Under the pieces are notes generated by a model, which saw only the letters and a program-made list of their open reading frames with translations, searched no databases and had not been told where the DNA came from. A DNA stretch of 42,209 bases, taken from NCBI GenBank assembly GCA_902826245.1, contig CADEEA010000027.1, positions 1-42,209 on the forward strand. Reading direction: 5' to 3'. Positions within the stretch are counted from its first letter, which is position 1. Each line of letters begins with the position of its first letter. Made by a program: the position numbers and the translations under genes. Source of the DNA: an uncultured Alphaproteobacteria bacterium. Lineage in GTDB: Bacteria; Pseudomonadota; Alphaproteobacteria; Caulobacterales; Aquidulcibacteraceae. Shown here one piece after another: positions 20,017 to 29,757 of the stretch.

Positions 20017-21090
20017 CTAGCTTCGCCACCATAATGACGCGTCGCCATAGGAGTAGAATCGATAACCCTGGGCGATTGCGTGGGCGTACGCCGCCTGCGT
20101 ACGCTCCAAACCGGCAAACGCCGACACCAGCATGAACAGCGTCGAACGCGGCAGGTGGAAATTGGTCCAGAGACCATCCACGACGCGGAAGCTATAGCCG
20201 GGCGTAATGAAAATGTCGGTCGCGCCTGCTTCGCTGCGGACGTTGCCACCTTCGTCCGCCGCAGACTCCAATGAGCGCAATGCTGTCGTCCCGATCGCGA
20301 TCACACGCCGCCCCTCGGCTTTGGCGCGGTTGATCGCCGCGGCGCTCCCGGGCGGAATTTCACGCCATTCCGAGTGCATGACATGGGCGCTTGTGTCGTC
20401 GGCCTTCACAGGCAGAAACGTGCCCGCGCCCACATGCAGCGTCACCTGGACGCGCTCGACGCCTGCATGATCGAACCGCGCCAGCAGCTCCGGGGTGAAG
20501 TGCAGACCCGCCGTCGGCGCCGCCACTGCCCCGTCGCGCGCCGCGTAAACGGTCTGATAATCGCGCTCATCGTCTTCGTCCGGCGTACGCTTGGCGGCGA
20601 TGTAAGGCGGCAAAGGCATGGCGCCGGCGGCGGCGATCTGCGCGTCAAGCTCGGCGCCCGCCAGGTCGAACGCCAGAACGATCTCTCCACTGTCGCCCTT
20701 GTGAGCAATGGTCGCGTCAAGCGCGCCCATAAGACAGGCGCGATCGTCAAGGCTGCCGAAGCGGATGCGATCGCCCTCACGCAGACGCTTGCCCGGCTTG
20801 GCGAGCGCTTGCCAGGTGGACGGCGACACGCGCGCGATCAACGTCGCCTCGACAGCAACGCTCGACTCTGCGCGCACACGAACCCCGCTTAGGCGCGCCG
20901 GAATGACGCGCGTGTCATTGAAAACCAGCAAATCCCCGGACCGGAACAGAGCGGGCGCATCGCCGACAATGTTGTCTTCGAACACGCCATCCGGCCGCAC
21001 ATGGAGAAGCCGTGCGGAATCGCGCGGGCGCGCTGGACGAAGCGCGATCAAATGCTCTGGGAGATCAAAATCAAACAGATCGACGCGCAT
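20017..21090 (-). CDS. queA: S-adenosylmethionine:tRNA ribosyltransferase-isomerase
   Basis: QueA (357 aa) transfers the ribosyl part of S-adenosylmethionine to preQ1 at the wobble base of GUN-anticodon tRNAs, giving epoxyqueuosine. The full family signature is present: N-terminal [42 protein letters not shown] near 52-67, [13 protein letters not shown] near 190, [12 protein letters not shown] near 217, and [17 protein letters not shown] near 310. Length is normal. It is separated by 133 bases from the upstream cyclophilin gene. That gap contains two dispersed repeats, so it may have its own promoter. Confidence 0.97.
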   Translation of the reverse strand: MRVDLFDFDLPEHLIALRPARPRDSARLLHVRPDGVFEDNIVGDAPALFRSGDLLVFNDTRVIPARLSGVRVRAESSVAVEATLIARVSPSTWQALAKPGKRLREGDRIRFGSLDDRACLMGALDATIAHKGDSGEIVLAFDLAGAELDAQIAAAGAMPLPPYIAAKRTPDEDDERDYQTVYAARDGAVAAPTAGLHFTPELLARFDHAGVERVQVTLHVGAGTFLPVKADDTSAHVMHSEWREIPPGSAAAINRAKAEGRRVIAIGTTALRSLESAADEGGNVRSEAGATDIFITPGYSFRVVDGLWTNFHLPRSTLFMLVSAFAGLERTQAAYAHAIAQGYRFYSYGDASLWWRS

Positions 21091-21123
21091 GCTACGGGCC
21101 GCCGCCGGCCCGAAATGGTGCGT

Positions 21124-21145
21124 CCTTGGACAGGCTCAGGCTGAC
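21124..21145 (-). repeat. Dispersed 22-base intergenic repeat, copy 1
   Basis: Read on the minus strand this is GTCAGCCTGAGCCTGTCCAAGG. It matches a second copy at 40001-40022 with three differences. I recognise this as a sequence commonly dispersed between genes in alphaproteobacteria. Confidence 0.6.
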
Positions 21146-21160
21146 GGACAATTGCGTCAC

Positions 21161-21179
21161 CCCCGGACTTGATCCGGGG
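21161..21179. repeat. Small GC palindrome
   Basis: CCCCGGA and TCCGGGG form a perfect 7-bp stem around the loop CTTGA, between the cyclophilin and queA genes. The same type of CCGGACTTGATCCGG palindrome is frequent in alphaproteobacterial intergenic DNA. No U-run follows. Confidence 0.55.
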
Positions 21180-21223
21180 CTGTCGAAGCGCGACGCCCGG
21201 CGCATGGCCGGCGCTTCTGCATG

Positions 21224-21682
21224 TCACGCCGCCCGCATGGAGACGATCTTCCCCGGCTTCCGCGGCGGCTCGCCTTTCGGCAACGCATCGACATGCTCCA
21301 TACCGGAGATCACCTCGCCCCAGATTGTGTATTTTCTGTCGAGGAAACGCGCCTCATCGAAGCAGATGAAGAATTGGCTGTTCGCCGAATTCGGATCGCT
21401 TGAGCGCGCCATCGAACAGATTCCGCGGACGTGCGGTTCCTTGGAGAATTCGGCTTTCAAGTCGGGCTTCTCCGATCCGCCGCCGCCGGTGCCGGTCGGG
21501 TCACCGCCCTGAGCCATGAAGCCGTCGATGACGCGGTGAAATAATACGCCGTCGTAGAATCCTTCGTTCGCCAGTTCCGCAATTCGCGCCACGTGTCCGG
21601 GCGCGAGGTCGGGCCGCAACTTGATGGCGACCTCGCCCGCTTCCAACTGCATCGTCAATTGATGAAAGGTATGATCGACCAC
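21224..21682 (-). CDS. Cyclophilin-type peptidyl-prolyl isomerase (cytoplasmic)
   Basis: This 152 aa single-domain cyclophilin has no signal peptide. The catalytic and binding residues are visible in FHRVIDGFMAQGGDPTGTG (Arg of FHR) and SANSQFFI. It should speed cis-trans isomerisation of proline peptide bonds in the cytoplasm. The start is a GTG preceded by AGAGAGG five bases upstream, better than the ATG ten codons later, which has no ribosome site. This start overlaps the end of the upstream, exported cyclophilin gene by 28 bases, so the two are translationally coupled. Confidence 0.9.
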   Translation of the reverse strand: MVDHTFHQLTMQLEAGEVAIKLRPDLAPGHVARIAELANEGFYDGVLFHRVIDGFMAQGGDPTGTGGGGSEKPDLKAEFSKEPHVRGICSMARSSDPNSANSQFFICFDEARFLDRKYTIWGEVISGMEHVDALPKGEPPRKPGKIVSMRAA

Positions 21683-22545
21683 CAGCGCCTCTCTCTATTT
21701 TCGTCACGCGGCACCCGGGTCGGGATCACCACATCGCACACGGAAAAATCTGCGCGCCGACGCCGGCGCGTGTCTTCAATCAGGTCGCGAAAGCGTGGGC
21801 CGTCAGTACGCAGAACGAAAATCGGCGCGCGCTCGGTTTCCTGCACGTCCGAGGCCATTCGCACCGCGAGCATCCGGTCGGGGTTTGCGGGCGGTTCGCC
21901 AACCGCAAGTGCTTCCACTGCTTCCTGTCCCCAGACCACGCGTCCAAAGATCGAATAGACCTTGTTCAGCGAGGCGCGCGCGCCGAGCATGATGAAAAAC
22001 TGGCTGTTGGCCGAACCCGGGTCGGTCGAACGCGCCATGGAGACCACGCCTGGGCAATGGATGGCGTTCGAGGCGACACGATTACCTCTCGAATGCGGGA
22101 TAAGAGCGTCGGGCTGCGTCTGAATGGGCAGGGTTTTGTAGAACCCGATGGGCCCGTCGGTTTGCGCCGCCGCCTGAACGAACGGCATGTCCAACCCACG
22201 GCGGAAAGTGAATTCCGGCTGCAGGTCAGGGAGGTTTGAAGCGCCCTCGCCGGTTCCGAACGGGTCGCCTGTCTGAGCCATGAATCCAGAAACGACACGG
22301 TGAAAGGTCAAGCCGTCATAGAACCCTGCGCGCGCCAACGTCCTGATTCGCTCGACATGAGCCGGCGCCACCTCGGGATAGAGCTCAATCACGACGCGAC
22401 CGTGTACGGTGTCGATGTAGAGCGTGCTCTCCGGCTCAAGCCTGCGCCAATTGCGCGCATCAGGCGTCTGCGCCGCAGCAGTATTGAACAACGCCGCCAG
22501 CCCCAACGCGCACAGCGCGGCGGCAAAAAGTCTCTTCAAGCGCAT
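21655..22545 (-). CDS. Exported cyclophilin-type peptidyl-prolyl isomerase
   Basis: This 296 aa cyclophilin has a signal peptide (about 1-26, ending TAAAQ) and so acts in the periplasm. The isomerase core has FHRVVSGFMAQTGDPFGTG, an insert relative to the downstream paralogue (about 107-150, including HSRGNRVASNAIHCPG), and SANSQFFIML. A C-terminal extension of about 65 residues beyond the cyclophilin fold is basic and arginine-rich and ends in aromatic residues; I do not recognise it. The ATG overlaps the coaD stop as TGATG, so it is coupled to coaD. A TTG codon just upstream in frame is an unlikely alternative. Confidence 0.9.
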   Translation of the reverse strand: MRLKRLFAAALCALGLAALFNTAAAQTPDARNWRRLEPESTLYIDTVHGRVVIELYPEVAPAHVERIRTLARAGFYDGLTFHRVVSGFMAQTGDPFGTGEGASNLPDLQPEFTFRRGLDMPFVQAAAQTDGPIGFYKTLPIQTQPDALIPHSRGNRVASNAIHCPGVVSMARSTDPGSANSQFFIMLGARASLNKVYSIFGRVVWGQEAVEALAVGEPPANPDRMLAVRMASDVQETERAPIFVLRTDGPRFRDLIEDTRRRRRADFSVCDVVIPTRVPRDENRERRWWSIIPFIN

Positions 22546-23048
22546 CAAGCAACCCCGAATTTCGCCTTCAGACGCCGTTCTACTTCATCGGGCACGAATT
22601 GCGCGACATTTCCTTGCAGTCGCGCGATCTCTTTCACCAGCCGCGACGCAATGGCCTGGTGCGTCGCATCGGCCATAAGAAACACCGTTTCGATGGCAGG
22701 GTTGAGCTTTTGGTTCATCCCCACCATTGCGAATTCGTACTCGAAGTCAGCGACGGCTCGAAGTCCTCTGACGATGATTTGCGCCCCTACGCTCTCGGCG
22801 AACTTCATCAGCAATGTGTCAAAAGGTTGAACGACGATCTCGGCGGCGCCCTTTATCTTGGCGCACTGCTCCTCGACCATCTCTAACCGCTCGGGCAAAC
22901 TGAACAGCGGGCCCTTATCCTCATTGATCGCCACCCCAATCACCAGCCGGTCTACCAGAGTGGCGGCACGGGCGATGATATCGATATGGCCATTGGTGGG
23001 AGGATCGAAGGTGCCGGGGTAGAGGCCGACGCGGGGTTGTTTGTTCAT
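22545..23048 (-). CDS. coaD: Phosphopantetheine adenylyltransferase
   Basis: CoaD (167 aa) converts 4'-phosphopantetheine and ATP to dephospho-CoA, the penultimate step of coenzyme A synthesis. The nucleotidyltransferase motif GTFDPPTNGH is at 12-21, RGLRAVADFEYE near 92, and the ATP-binding segment near ADATHQAIASRLVKEIA. Length matches the family. It heads a tight leftward unit with two cyclophilin genes, an arrangement often seen in alphaproteobacteria. Confidence 0.97.
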   Translation of the reverse strand: MNKQPRVGLYPGTFDPPTNGHIDIIARAATLVDRLVIGVAINEDKGPLFSLPERLEMVEEQCAKIKGAAEIVVQPFDTLLMKFAESVGAQIIVRGLRAVADFEYEFAMVGMNQKLNPAIETVFLMADATHQAIASRLVKEIARLQGNVAQFVPDEVERRLKAKFGVA

Positions 23049-23079
23049 CTGGTGTCCTTCGGCGACAGACCTTGCAAAA

Positions 23080-24093
23080 TCACTCCGGGTCAGCCTTTTT
23101 CCTTTTCGCAGTCACCACTTTGGGAGGACCAGACGCGCCGCCAGCTTCCTCTAATCGTTTCCGAGCGTGTTTGATGTGATCGGCAGCGGCAAGCGCCTCG
23201 GGCGGCGTTCCGCTGATGTCAATCATTGTTTGTCGCACTTTTCTACCAATCTCGTGGTGGGTGCGATTCGCCGCCGCCTTGGTGCGAATGTCGCCTCTTC
23301 GCAGGCGCTCCTCCGTTTGGGTCAAGCGAAAGAGATTGGCGGCAAGTTCGGCGCTTCCCATCCTGTCAAGTATCTGTTCCTTATCCCCGATCCCTTTCGC
23401 CCGCTTGATCCCATCTATTTTCAAGCCGTACATGCCCTTGTAGCCTTCTGTCTGGAAAACAGCGAAGTCGAGATTCGTGCGGACGCCAGAAACATGGGCT
23501 GCCGCCGCCAGACCTTTGTTCTGCTCACTAACTTCGTTACGGATCAGGATGCGACGCTGATCTTCGGTAAGCGCTTCTACACTTTGGTCGGCAATCTCTT
23601 GGCGGCGCGTCTGCTCTGTGAAATATCGCTGCGCCACCGCAACGGTGAGCTTTGACGGGTCGCCATTTTCGGCGATCAAGTATGCCGCTCGCCTGCTCAA
23701 AATAATGTTCTCGGACGGACGGCCTCCTTTGAGGTTTTTACTGGCCTCAGTAAAAACCTCGCTTGGCGTCCAAGGGGCGCTTCCATCGGCTCTTACAAAA
23801 TGACCCGCAGGATCGACACCGCCATCACGACAAGAAATCCACGCCTTTTCAATTACTTTCCGGAAATTCTGCCAGTTCGCGTACGCTAAGATCACAGCCA
23901 GATCGCGCGCGAACCACAGCTCAACGCCGTCGTCAGTCACGTGTCTGGCATTCTCGAGCGCTTCTAAAAGGCTATTGATTTGCGTCTGAAATTTCTCGGC
24001 GCCAGCTGTTTGTTCTTCGGCGTCAAACGCACCTGACTGGCCAAAAGCGACCGGAAGCCTCTTGGTTGAATCCTTGTCGACTGGCTTGCTCAC
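23080..24093 (-). CDS. dinD: DNA-damage-inducible protein D
   Basis: This 337 aa protein matches the DinD family. An N-terminal Bro-N-like domain holds [30 protein letters not shown] central region, [31 protein letters not shown], and a charged C-terminal part with [13 protein letters not shown] follow. E. coli DinD is induced in the SOS response and inhibits RecA strand exchange. The start is GTG in a GTGA overlap with the gyrA stop, so it is translated in coupling with gyrA. I see no LexA box in the 150 bases before it. The family is common on mobile DNA, so its position behind gyrA may reflect a fixed insertion. Confidence 0.9.
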   Translation of the reverse strand: MSKPVDKDSTKRLPVAFGQSGAFDAEEQTAGAEKFQTQINSLLEALENARHVTDDGVELWFARDLAVILAYANWQNFRKVIEKAWISCRDGGVDPAGHFVRADGSAPWTPSEVFTEASKNLKGGRPSENIILSRRAAYLIAENGDPSKLTVAVAQRYFTEQTRRQEIADQSVEALTEDQRRILIRNEVSEQNKGLAAAAHVSGVRTNLDFAVFQTEGYKGMYGLKIDGIKRAKGIGDKEQILDRMGSAELAANLFRLTQTEERLRRGDIRTKAAANRTHHEIGRKVRQTMIDISGTPPEALAAADHIKHARKRLEEAGGASGPPKVVTAKRKKADPE

Positions 24094-26810
24094 GCAGCGC
24101 CCTCCTCCCCACTCTCCCCACCCAGCGCTTCCAGGCGCTCGGCGGCGACGACATGCTCATCTTCGGCGACGTTGATCAGGATGACGCCCTGCGTGGCGCG
24201 ACCGGCGATGCGGATTTGCTCGATCGGCGTGCGGATGAGCTGGCCTTTGTCGGTCACCAGCAGCAATTCCTCGTCTTGATGCACCGGGAACGAGGCGGTG
24301 ATGCGCGCGTCGCCAGTGAGCTTGTGGGCGATCAGGCCTTTGCCGCCTCGTCCGGTGACGCGGTATTCGTAAGAGGAAGCGCGCTTGCCGAGACCGCCAG
24401 AGGTGACCGTCAGTACGAATTGCTCTTGTGTCTTCAGCCAAGCCAGCCGCTCGAATGGAACCTCGGCCGCCTCGCCCGTATCCTCGCCCGGTTCTGCTTC
24501 CTCCGCCTCCGCGCCGTCGCGCGCGCCCGCATCCCATTTGAAATAGGAACGCGCCTCGGCGGAAGTCACTTCTACGTGCTTCAACACGCCCATGCCGATG
24601 ACGCTGTCGCCATCGTCCAACTTGATGCCGCGATTGCCGGTCGACGTGCGCCCCGAGAATACGCGCACTTCCGGCACCGCAAAGCGAATGCATTGCCCGT
24701 TGGCGGTAGTGAGCAGGATATCGTCATCCTCGGAGCAGATTTGCACCGACACGATGCCGTCGCCTTCGTCGGGCTTCATGGCGATCTTACCGTTGCGGTT
24801 CACCTGCACGAAATCGGAGAGCTTGTTGCGCCGCACCCCGCCCGAACGCGTAGCGAACATGACGTCGAGCTTGTCCCAATCGCGCTCGTCCTCCGGCAGC
24901 GCCATCACCGAAGTTATGGTTTCGCCCTGTTCGAGCGGAAACAAATTGACCAAAGCGCGGCCCTTAGTGCGCGGATCGCCCTGCGGCAAGCGCCAAACCT
25001 TCATCTTGTAGGCCATGCCAGCGGAGGAGAAGAACAGGATCGGCGCGTGCGTTGACGCCACGAACACCCGGGTGACGAAATCCTCGTCCTTCATGGTCAT
25101 GCCTGCGCGGCCTTTGCCGCCGCGGCGTTGCGTACGGTAGAGCGCCAACGGCGTGCGCTTGACGTAACCGCCATGGGTGACGGTGACCACCATATCCTCG
25201 CGCGGGATCAGCGCCTCGTCGTCGATCTCGCCTTCGGACTCTGAAATAGGCGTGCGGCGTGGAACGCCAAAGGCGTCCTTCACCTCCACCATTTCGGTGC
25301 GGATAATATCGAGAATGCGTTCGCGCGAGCCAAGAATCGCGAGCAATTCCTTGATCTCCTCCGCAATCTCGTTGGCGGCCTTGGCGATATCCTCGCGGCC
25401 TAGCCCGGTGAGGCGTTGCAGGCGCAGTTCGAGAATGGCGCGGGCCTGCTCATCGGAGAGCCGCAGCGTGCCGCCGTCGAGCACCTGCGTGCGTGGGTCG
25501 GCGATCAGATTGATCAGCGGCAGCATGTCGGCCACCGGCCAGGCGCGCGCCATCAAAGCCTCGCGCGCTTCGGCGGGATCGGCGGCGGCGCGGATGACGC
25601 GGATCACTTCGTCGATATTGGCGACCGCTATGGCGAGGCCCACCGTCTCGTGTCCGCGCTTGCGCGCTTTCGCCAAGCGGAACTTGGTGCGCCGCGTGAT
25701 CACCTGCTCGCGGAAGGCGAGGAAGGCGGTCAGCATCGCGCGCAGGCCCATCTGTTCGGGCCGCCCGTTGTTCAGCGCCAGCATGTTGACGCCAAACGAG
25801 GTCTGCAACTGGGTGAATCGGTAAATCTGATTGATCACCACGTCGGCGACAACATCGCGTTTGACTTCAATCACCAGTCGGATGCCGAGGCGATTGGATT
25901 CATCGCGCACCTCGGCCACGCCTTCGACCTTCTTTTCGCGCACCAATTCGCCGATGCGCTCATAGACGCTGGCCTTGTTCACCTGGAACGGGCACTCATA
26001 GAACACGATCGCCTCGCGACCGCGGATGGTTTCCATCTTGTAGCGCGCGCGCGTGACCACCGAGCCGCGGCCAGTGGTCAGCGCCATGCGGGCAGCAGTG
26101 CGACCAAGGATTTCGCAACCAGTCGGGAAATCCGGGCCGGGCACAATATCCAGCAGTTCAAGATCGGACATGTCGGGATTGTTCATCAGCGCGATCGCCG
26201 CATCGATCACTTCGGAAAGATTGTGCGGGGGAATGTTGGTGGCCATACCGACGGCGATGCCGCCGCCGCCATTGACAAGAAGATTGGGATAGCGCGCCGG
26301 CAACACCGTCGGCTCTTGGCGCTCGCCGTCATAATTGGCCTGGAAATTGACCGTGTCTTCCTCAATGTCGGAGAGCAGGAAAGTAGCCGGCTTCGCCAAC
26401 CTGCTTTCTGTGTAGCGCATCGCGGCTGGCGGATCGCCGTCGATAGAGCCGAAATTGCCTTGCCCATCGATGAGCGGCAGGCCCATCGAAAATTCCTGCG
26501 CCATACGCACCAGGGCTTCATAGATCGCCAGATCGCCGTGCGGGTGATAACGACCCATAACTTCGCCAACCGTGTTGGCGGACTTGCGGTACTTCTTGTC
26601 AGCCGTGTTGCCGGCCTCGTGCATGCCGTACAGGATTCGCCGGTGCACGGGTTTGAGCCCGTCGCGCACATCCGGCAGCGCACGGCTCACAATCACGCTC
26701 ATCGCGTAATCGAGATAAGATCGCTTCAGCTCATCCTCGATGGTGATGAGCGAAACGCCTTTCGGAAGGGTGGGCCCGCCTGGATCGGCGGGATCGGACG
26801 TGTCTGACAC
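24090..26810 (-). CDS. gyrA: DNA gyrase subunit A
   Basis: GyrA (906 aa) is the breakage-reunion subunit of gyrase, which introduces negative supercoils. The N-terminal winged helix has [29 protein letters not shown], with the catalytic Tyr133 in AAMRYTE. The quinolone region reads [15 protein letters not shown], with Leu94 and Glu98 where E. coli has Ser83 and Asp87. The C-terminal beta-pinwheel holds the GyrA-box-like [10 protein letters not shown] near 555. An acidic insert ([16 protein letters not shown], about 768-783) lies between C-terminal blades. The start is GTG, with weak ribosome-site character. It is divergent from the superoxide dismutase gene, with 115 bases between them. Confidence 0.98.
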   Translation of the reverse strand: MSDTSDPADPGGPTLPKGVSLITIEDELKRSYLDYAMSVIVSRALPDVRDGLKPVHRRILYGMHEAGNTADKKYRKSANTVGEVMGRYHPHGDLAIYEALVRMAQEFSMGLPLIDGQGNFGSIDGDPPAAMRYTESRLAKPATFLLSDIEEDTVNFQANYDGERQEPTVLPARYPNLLVNGGGGIAVGMATNIPPHNLSEVIDAAIALMNNPDMSDLELLDIVPGPDFPTGCEILGRTAARMALTTGRGSVVTRARYKMETIRGREAIVFYECPFQVNKASVYERIGELVREKKVEGVAEVRDESNRLGIRLVIEVKRDVVADVVINQIYRFTQLQTSFGVNMLALNNGRPEQMGLRAMLTAFLAFREQVITRRTKFRLAKARKRGHETVGLAIAVANIDEVIRVIRAAADPAEAREALMARAWPVADMLPLINLIADPRTQVLDGGTLRLSDEQARAILELRLQRLTGLGREDIAKAANEIAEEIKELLAILGSRERILDIIRTEMVEVKDAFGVPRRTPISESEGEIDDEALIPREDMVVTVTHGGYVKRTPLALYRTQRRGGKGRAGMTMKDEDFVTRVFVASTHAPILFFSSAGMAYKMKVWRLPQGDPRTKGRALVNLFPLEQGETITSVMALPEDERDWDKLDVMFATRSGGVRRNKLSDFVQVNRNGKIAMKPDEGDGIVSVQICSEDDDILLTTANGQCIRFAVPEVRVFSGRTSTGNRGIKLDDGDSVIGMGVLKHVEVTSAEARSYFKWDAGARDGAEAEEAEPGEDTGEAAEVPFERLAWLKTQEQFVLTVTSGGLGKRASSYEYRVTGRGGKGLIAHKLTGDARITASFPVHQDEELLLVTDKGQLIRTPIEQIRIAGRATQGVILINVAEDEHVVAAERLEALGGESGEEGAA

Positions 26811-26925
26811 GGGATCGCCGGATTAAATCTTGGTTGGAAAGTAGGAAAACGACGAGAAACCTCGCCCTCGAATCCATGCCACGCTAGCATCCAGATGCGG
26901 TTCCAGCAAACCGAGGAGAATCCCG

Positions 26926-27504
26926 ATGCGCCACGCCCCCGCACTTGTTTCCATTGCCGTTTTGGGCGGCTGCGCGATGCTGGGGTTAGATGATCGAGAC
27001 CCCCAGCCGCCGCCCGCTCCGCCGCCACAAACAACCTGGGTCGTGGGCCTGGATGGAAGCGCGATTGGTCAGGCGACTTTCGTCGAGGGCAATGGCGGCG
27101 TGTTGATTCGACTGGAGATTTCCCAAGGCGCGCTGACCCCGGGTTGGCATGGCCTGCATCTGCACCAAAGCGGGGACTGCACCGATGCAGCGCAGAATTT
27201 CCAAGCGGCCGGCGCGCATGCCGCCCATCCCCAAGCGCCTCCCCAGCACGGCCTGCTCAATCCGACAATGCCCGAAGCCGGGGATCTGCCGAACCTGTTC
27301 GCCTCACCGACGGGCCCGATCGGCAGCGAGTTCTTTTCCCAACGGCTCACTTTGCATGCGCCGGCCATCGATGGGCGCGAGCCGCTGCTCGATCGCGACG
27401 GCTCCGCACTCATCATTCACGCCAGCCCCGACGACCATGTCACCCAGCCCGCTGGCGGGGCAGGCGCGCGCGTGGCTTGCGCGGCGTTGCCGGCGCGGCC
27501 CTGA
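26926..27504 (+). CDS. sodC: Cu/Zn superoxide dismutase, predicted lipoprotein
   Basis: This 192 aa exported enzyme should dismutate superoxide in the envelope. A lipoprotein-type signal, AVLGGC, places Cys16 as acylation site, followed by a proline-rich linker. Copper ligands His78 and His80 (GLHLH) and His165 (IIHAS) are present, with the bridging His98, zinc His108 and Asp120, the disulphide pair Cys85/Cys185 and the channel Arg182. The remaining zinc position, normally the His of HAGD, is Glu117 here (EAGD). The start has GAGGAG at good spacing. It is divergent from gyrA and followed 81 bases later by a secreted protein gene on the same strand. Confidence 0.92.
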   Translation: MRHAPALVSIAVLGGCAMLGLDDRDPQPPPAPPPQTTWVVGLDGSAIGQATFVEGNGGVLIRLEISQGALTPGWHGLHLHQSGDCTDAAQNFQAAGAHAAHPQAPPQHGLLNPTMPEAGDLPNLFASPTGPIGSEFFSQRLTLHAPAIDGREPLLDRDGSALIIHASPDDHVTQPAGGAGARVACAALPARP

Positions 27505-27585
27505 AGATTGCCGCCGTCGCAGACGCGGGCTACACCGCCGCTCGGCGCAGGGACATGGCGGCGTTGCGGGTCACAGGGGGAAAAC

Positions 27586-28797
27586 ATGAAGCGATTTCTT
27601 GCAGCAGGCGCGGCGTTCTCTTGCCTCGCCTCCGCTCCCATGGTCAGCGCCCAAACAGCCGGCGTTCCGCTCAGCGTGCGCACCGGCGATGTTTACACCA
27701 TCAGCCTTGAGCAGACGCAATCGTCGGGCCGCGACGAGCCGGGCCTCAACGGCGGTTTTTCGCAGGTTGTTGAGCTCCGCATTGTCGACGCCGAACGCCG
27801 CATCTGGCGCTACACGCCGGTGAGCATGAGTTTCAATTTTCCAGATGACGCTGCAGCCGAAAGCCCGTTGGGAAAAATCGATTGGGCGACGGTGAACGAG
27901 GGACTGTCGGCGCTTTTGCGCATCGCCACGGATGTCGGCTATGAGTGCCAAGTCAACGAGTCCGGCGCTTGCGTTGAGCTGACCAATTGGCCGCTGTGGC
28001 GTGATCGCGCCGAAAATTTGGTGTTGATGTTCGACGCCTTCGCGCGCGCTGCGCCGTCTCCGCCGCCGGCCGAAATAATGGCTGAAGAACCCGCGCTTGA
28101 GGAGAAGCCAGACGGCACGGGCGCCGCCGAGGAAGACTTCGCAGCTGAGGCGGAAGCCGCGCCAGCTCCCCCGCCGGTCGATTGGGCGACGTTGCGGGGA
28201 CCTTTGTTGCGTGGCATCGCGCGCTTGCTTGACGGCGTCGACGCGCGCGACGCCGCCGCTGGCATGTGGTCCATGCAGCCGCCGCCCTCATTCCAGGGAC
28301 GGACTCTGGTCCGCCGCCAGCCCGTCGAAATTACCGAAGAAGTGGAAATGCCCTACGGCGCGGCGCCGCTGCGATTTACCGGGAGGCTTCGCCTGGAGCG
28401 GATCGACCGGGCCAGCAACACCGCGATCATCTCACGCAACGTCGCGCTCGACTACCCGGCCGCGCGCGCTTCACTTCAAACTATCGCGCAATTCATCACC
28501 AGCAACGTGATCGATCCAGTTGCGGCCGCCTCACCTTCCGGCGCCGAAGCAGCGCCGAGCGGCGAGGCGCTGTTGGGCATGTTGCGCTCGCTGCTCGACA
28601 CCGTGGATTTCCGCTACCAGGAAACCGGCACGGGCGTCGTCGACCTCGCCACCGGCATGGTGCGCGAGACGACCACCGATTTCGTGATCAGCGTGGCGCC
28701 CAAGGACGGCGAAGGCGAACCCTTCGAGATGAGCGGGCGGACGATTATGCGGGTGACGCCAGGCGCGCCGAACGTGCCGCGCCTGCCACGCGGCTGA
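27586..28797 (+). CDS. Secreted protein of unknown function
   Basis: This 403 aa protein has a clear signal peptide (MKRFLAAGA...MVSAQ) and a start preceded by AGGGGGAA; an open frame extends further upstream but lacks a ribosome site. The mature protein has an N-terminal beta-rich part, a low-complexity Ala/Pro/Glu segment at about 175-225 that probably links two domains, and a C-terminal part with beta-strand pattern and the recurring phrase VVDLATGMVRETTTDFVIS. That phrase is typical of proteins whose barrel-like domain measures how a value changes, but I do not recognise a named family. Location is probably periplasmic. Confidence 0.75.
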   Translation: MKRFLAAGAAFSCLASAPMVSAQTAGVPLSVRTGDVYTISLEQTQSSGRDEPGLNGGFSQVVELRIVDAERRIWRYTPVSMSFNFPDDAAAESPLGKIDWATVNEGLSALLRIATDVGYECQVNESGACVELTNWPLWRDRAENLVLMFDAFARAAPSPPPAEIMAEEPALEEKPDGTGAAEEDFAAEAEAAPAPPPVDWATLRGPLLRGIARLLDGVDARDAAAGMWSMQPPPSFQGRTLVRRQPVEITEEVEMPYGAAPLRFTGRLRLERIDRASNTAIISRNVALDYPAARASLQTIAQFITSNVIDPVAAASPSGAEAAPSGEALLGMLRSLLDTVDFRYQETGTGVVDLATGMVRETTTDFVISVAPKDGEGEPFEMSGRTIMRVTPGAPNVPRLPRG

Positions 28798-28802
28798 GGC
28801 GG

Positions 28803-28955
28803 CGTAAACTTGGACCGCCGGCGTCCTCGCCGGCGTGCGCGAACCTCTCCAAGTTGGAGCGCGCGGCTCCGCCGCGCATGCGGCGCGGAGCGCCGCGCTC
28901 CCTGCTTGTAGAACAAGCGCCGTGCCGGCGAGGACGCCGGCGGTCCAAGTTTACG
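28803..28955. repeat. MITE-like element with perfect 32-bp inverted termini
   Basis: Bases 28803-28834 are the exact reverse complement of 28924-28955; each arm contains GGACCGCCGGCGTCCTCGCC. The 89 bases between are GC-rich and contain a second imperfect palindrome around GCGCATGCGGCGC. The whole can fold into one long hairpin. It lies between convergent genes and carries no gene of its own. The same GGACCGCCGGCGTCCTCGCCGG type of repeat occurs widely in bacterial genomes. Confidence 0.85.
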
Positions 28956-28996
28956 GCTCCAGGTTTGCACCTGCCCGCCAGCACCCCGCGTTCCCT

Positions 28997-29743
28997 TTAA
29001 TCCCACCAGAAACGCCACCAATCGTCGGCGATGAGCGAGGCGCCGAGTTCCGCCAATGTGAAATCATTCAACGCGTCGGAACAGAATAGGTAATGCTCCC
29101 AAGCTAGCGCCAACGCCTCTTCGCGCGAGGCAGGGCAGATTTCGGCGCGCAGGTTCATTGTATCGTGCGAGAAACCGACCAACTCGGCCCCATAGCGTTC
29201 TCTCCATGAGCGCAGCGCCGACACCATCACCGCAGCCTCTGGACACATATTCCAGCCGCCAGCGCGCAAGAACGCCGGCGCTGCGGTCCAGTCGTCGGTG
29301 GGCAGGACGGCAATGTGCACGCGCGGCCAGGGCTCGCCGCTCCAATGGTAGGCAAGGCTGAGCCCGGGGCCATCGGGCGCCTCGTCGGGCCACTCGCCAA
29401 CCGGGGGGCCCTGCTCGAAATCCACGAGCCCGGGGTTGCGCCGCCGCCACATTTGGCGTTCGCGCTCCTTCGCCGCGCGGAACCCCTCGGGGAAGCTAAG
29501 CTCCGAGGCACGATCCAGGATGAGTTGGATCGAAGGATGCTCCACCAGCCCTCGCGACATGATCTCATCGACCAGGGTGAATTCCGAGGGGCCCCCGAGG
29601 ATTATCGGCACGCCCTTCTTGCGCGCCTTCAAATCCTCGAACGCCGCGAGCGCGTCATCGCCGGATGTGATCACAAGCGGGTACGAGAAGCGCCGCAGCG
29701 CCAGCTCGTACTCCGCACGCGTTCGGATTTCGAATTCGTCCAC
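28997..29743 (-). CDS. DUF4253 domain protein
   Basis: This 248 aa protein ends in the DUF4253 signature: EEALALAWEHYLFCSDALND followed by a closing WWRFWWD. The central part has VHIAVLPTDDWTAAPAFLRAGGWN, also typical of the family. No function is known; there is no signal peptide or membrane helix. The start is a GTG 14 bases after the ssb stop, so it is probably transcribed with ssb and therefore under the same LexA-controlled promoter. Confidence 0.82.
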   Translation of the reverse strand: MDEFEIRTRAEYELALRRFSYPLVITSGDDALAAFEDLKARKKGVPIILGGPSEFTLVDEIMSRGLVEHPSIQLILDRASELSFPEGFRAAKERERQMWRRRNPGLVDFEQGPPVGEWPDEAPDGPGLSLAYHWSGEPWPRVHIAVLPTDDWTAAPAFLRAGGWNMCPEAAVMVSALRSWRERYGAELVGFSHDTMNLRAEICPASREEALALAWEHYLFCSDALNDFTLAELGASLIADDWWRFWWD

Positions 29744-29757
29744 GAACGAATTCTAGA

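Noticed and set aside
25416..26807. 463-codon open frame on the plus strand opposite gyrA
   Set aside because: It lies wholly antisense to gyrA, has no family resemblance and arises from GC-rich codon bias of the true gene.
28266..29000. 244-codon plus-strand frame running from the secreted protein gene into the inverted-repeat element
   Set aside because: It is out of frame with the secreted protein and derives its length from the GC-rich palindrome; no homology recognised.
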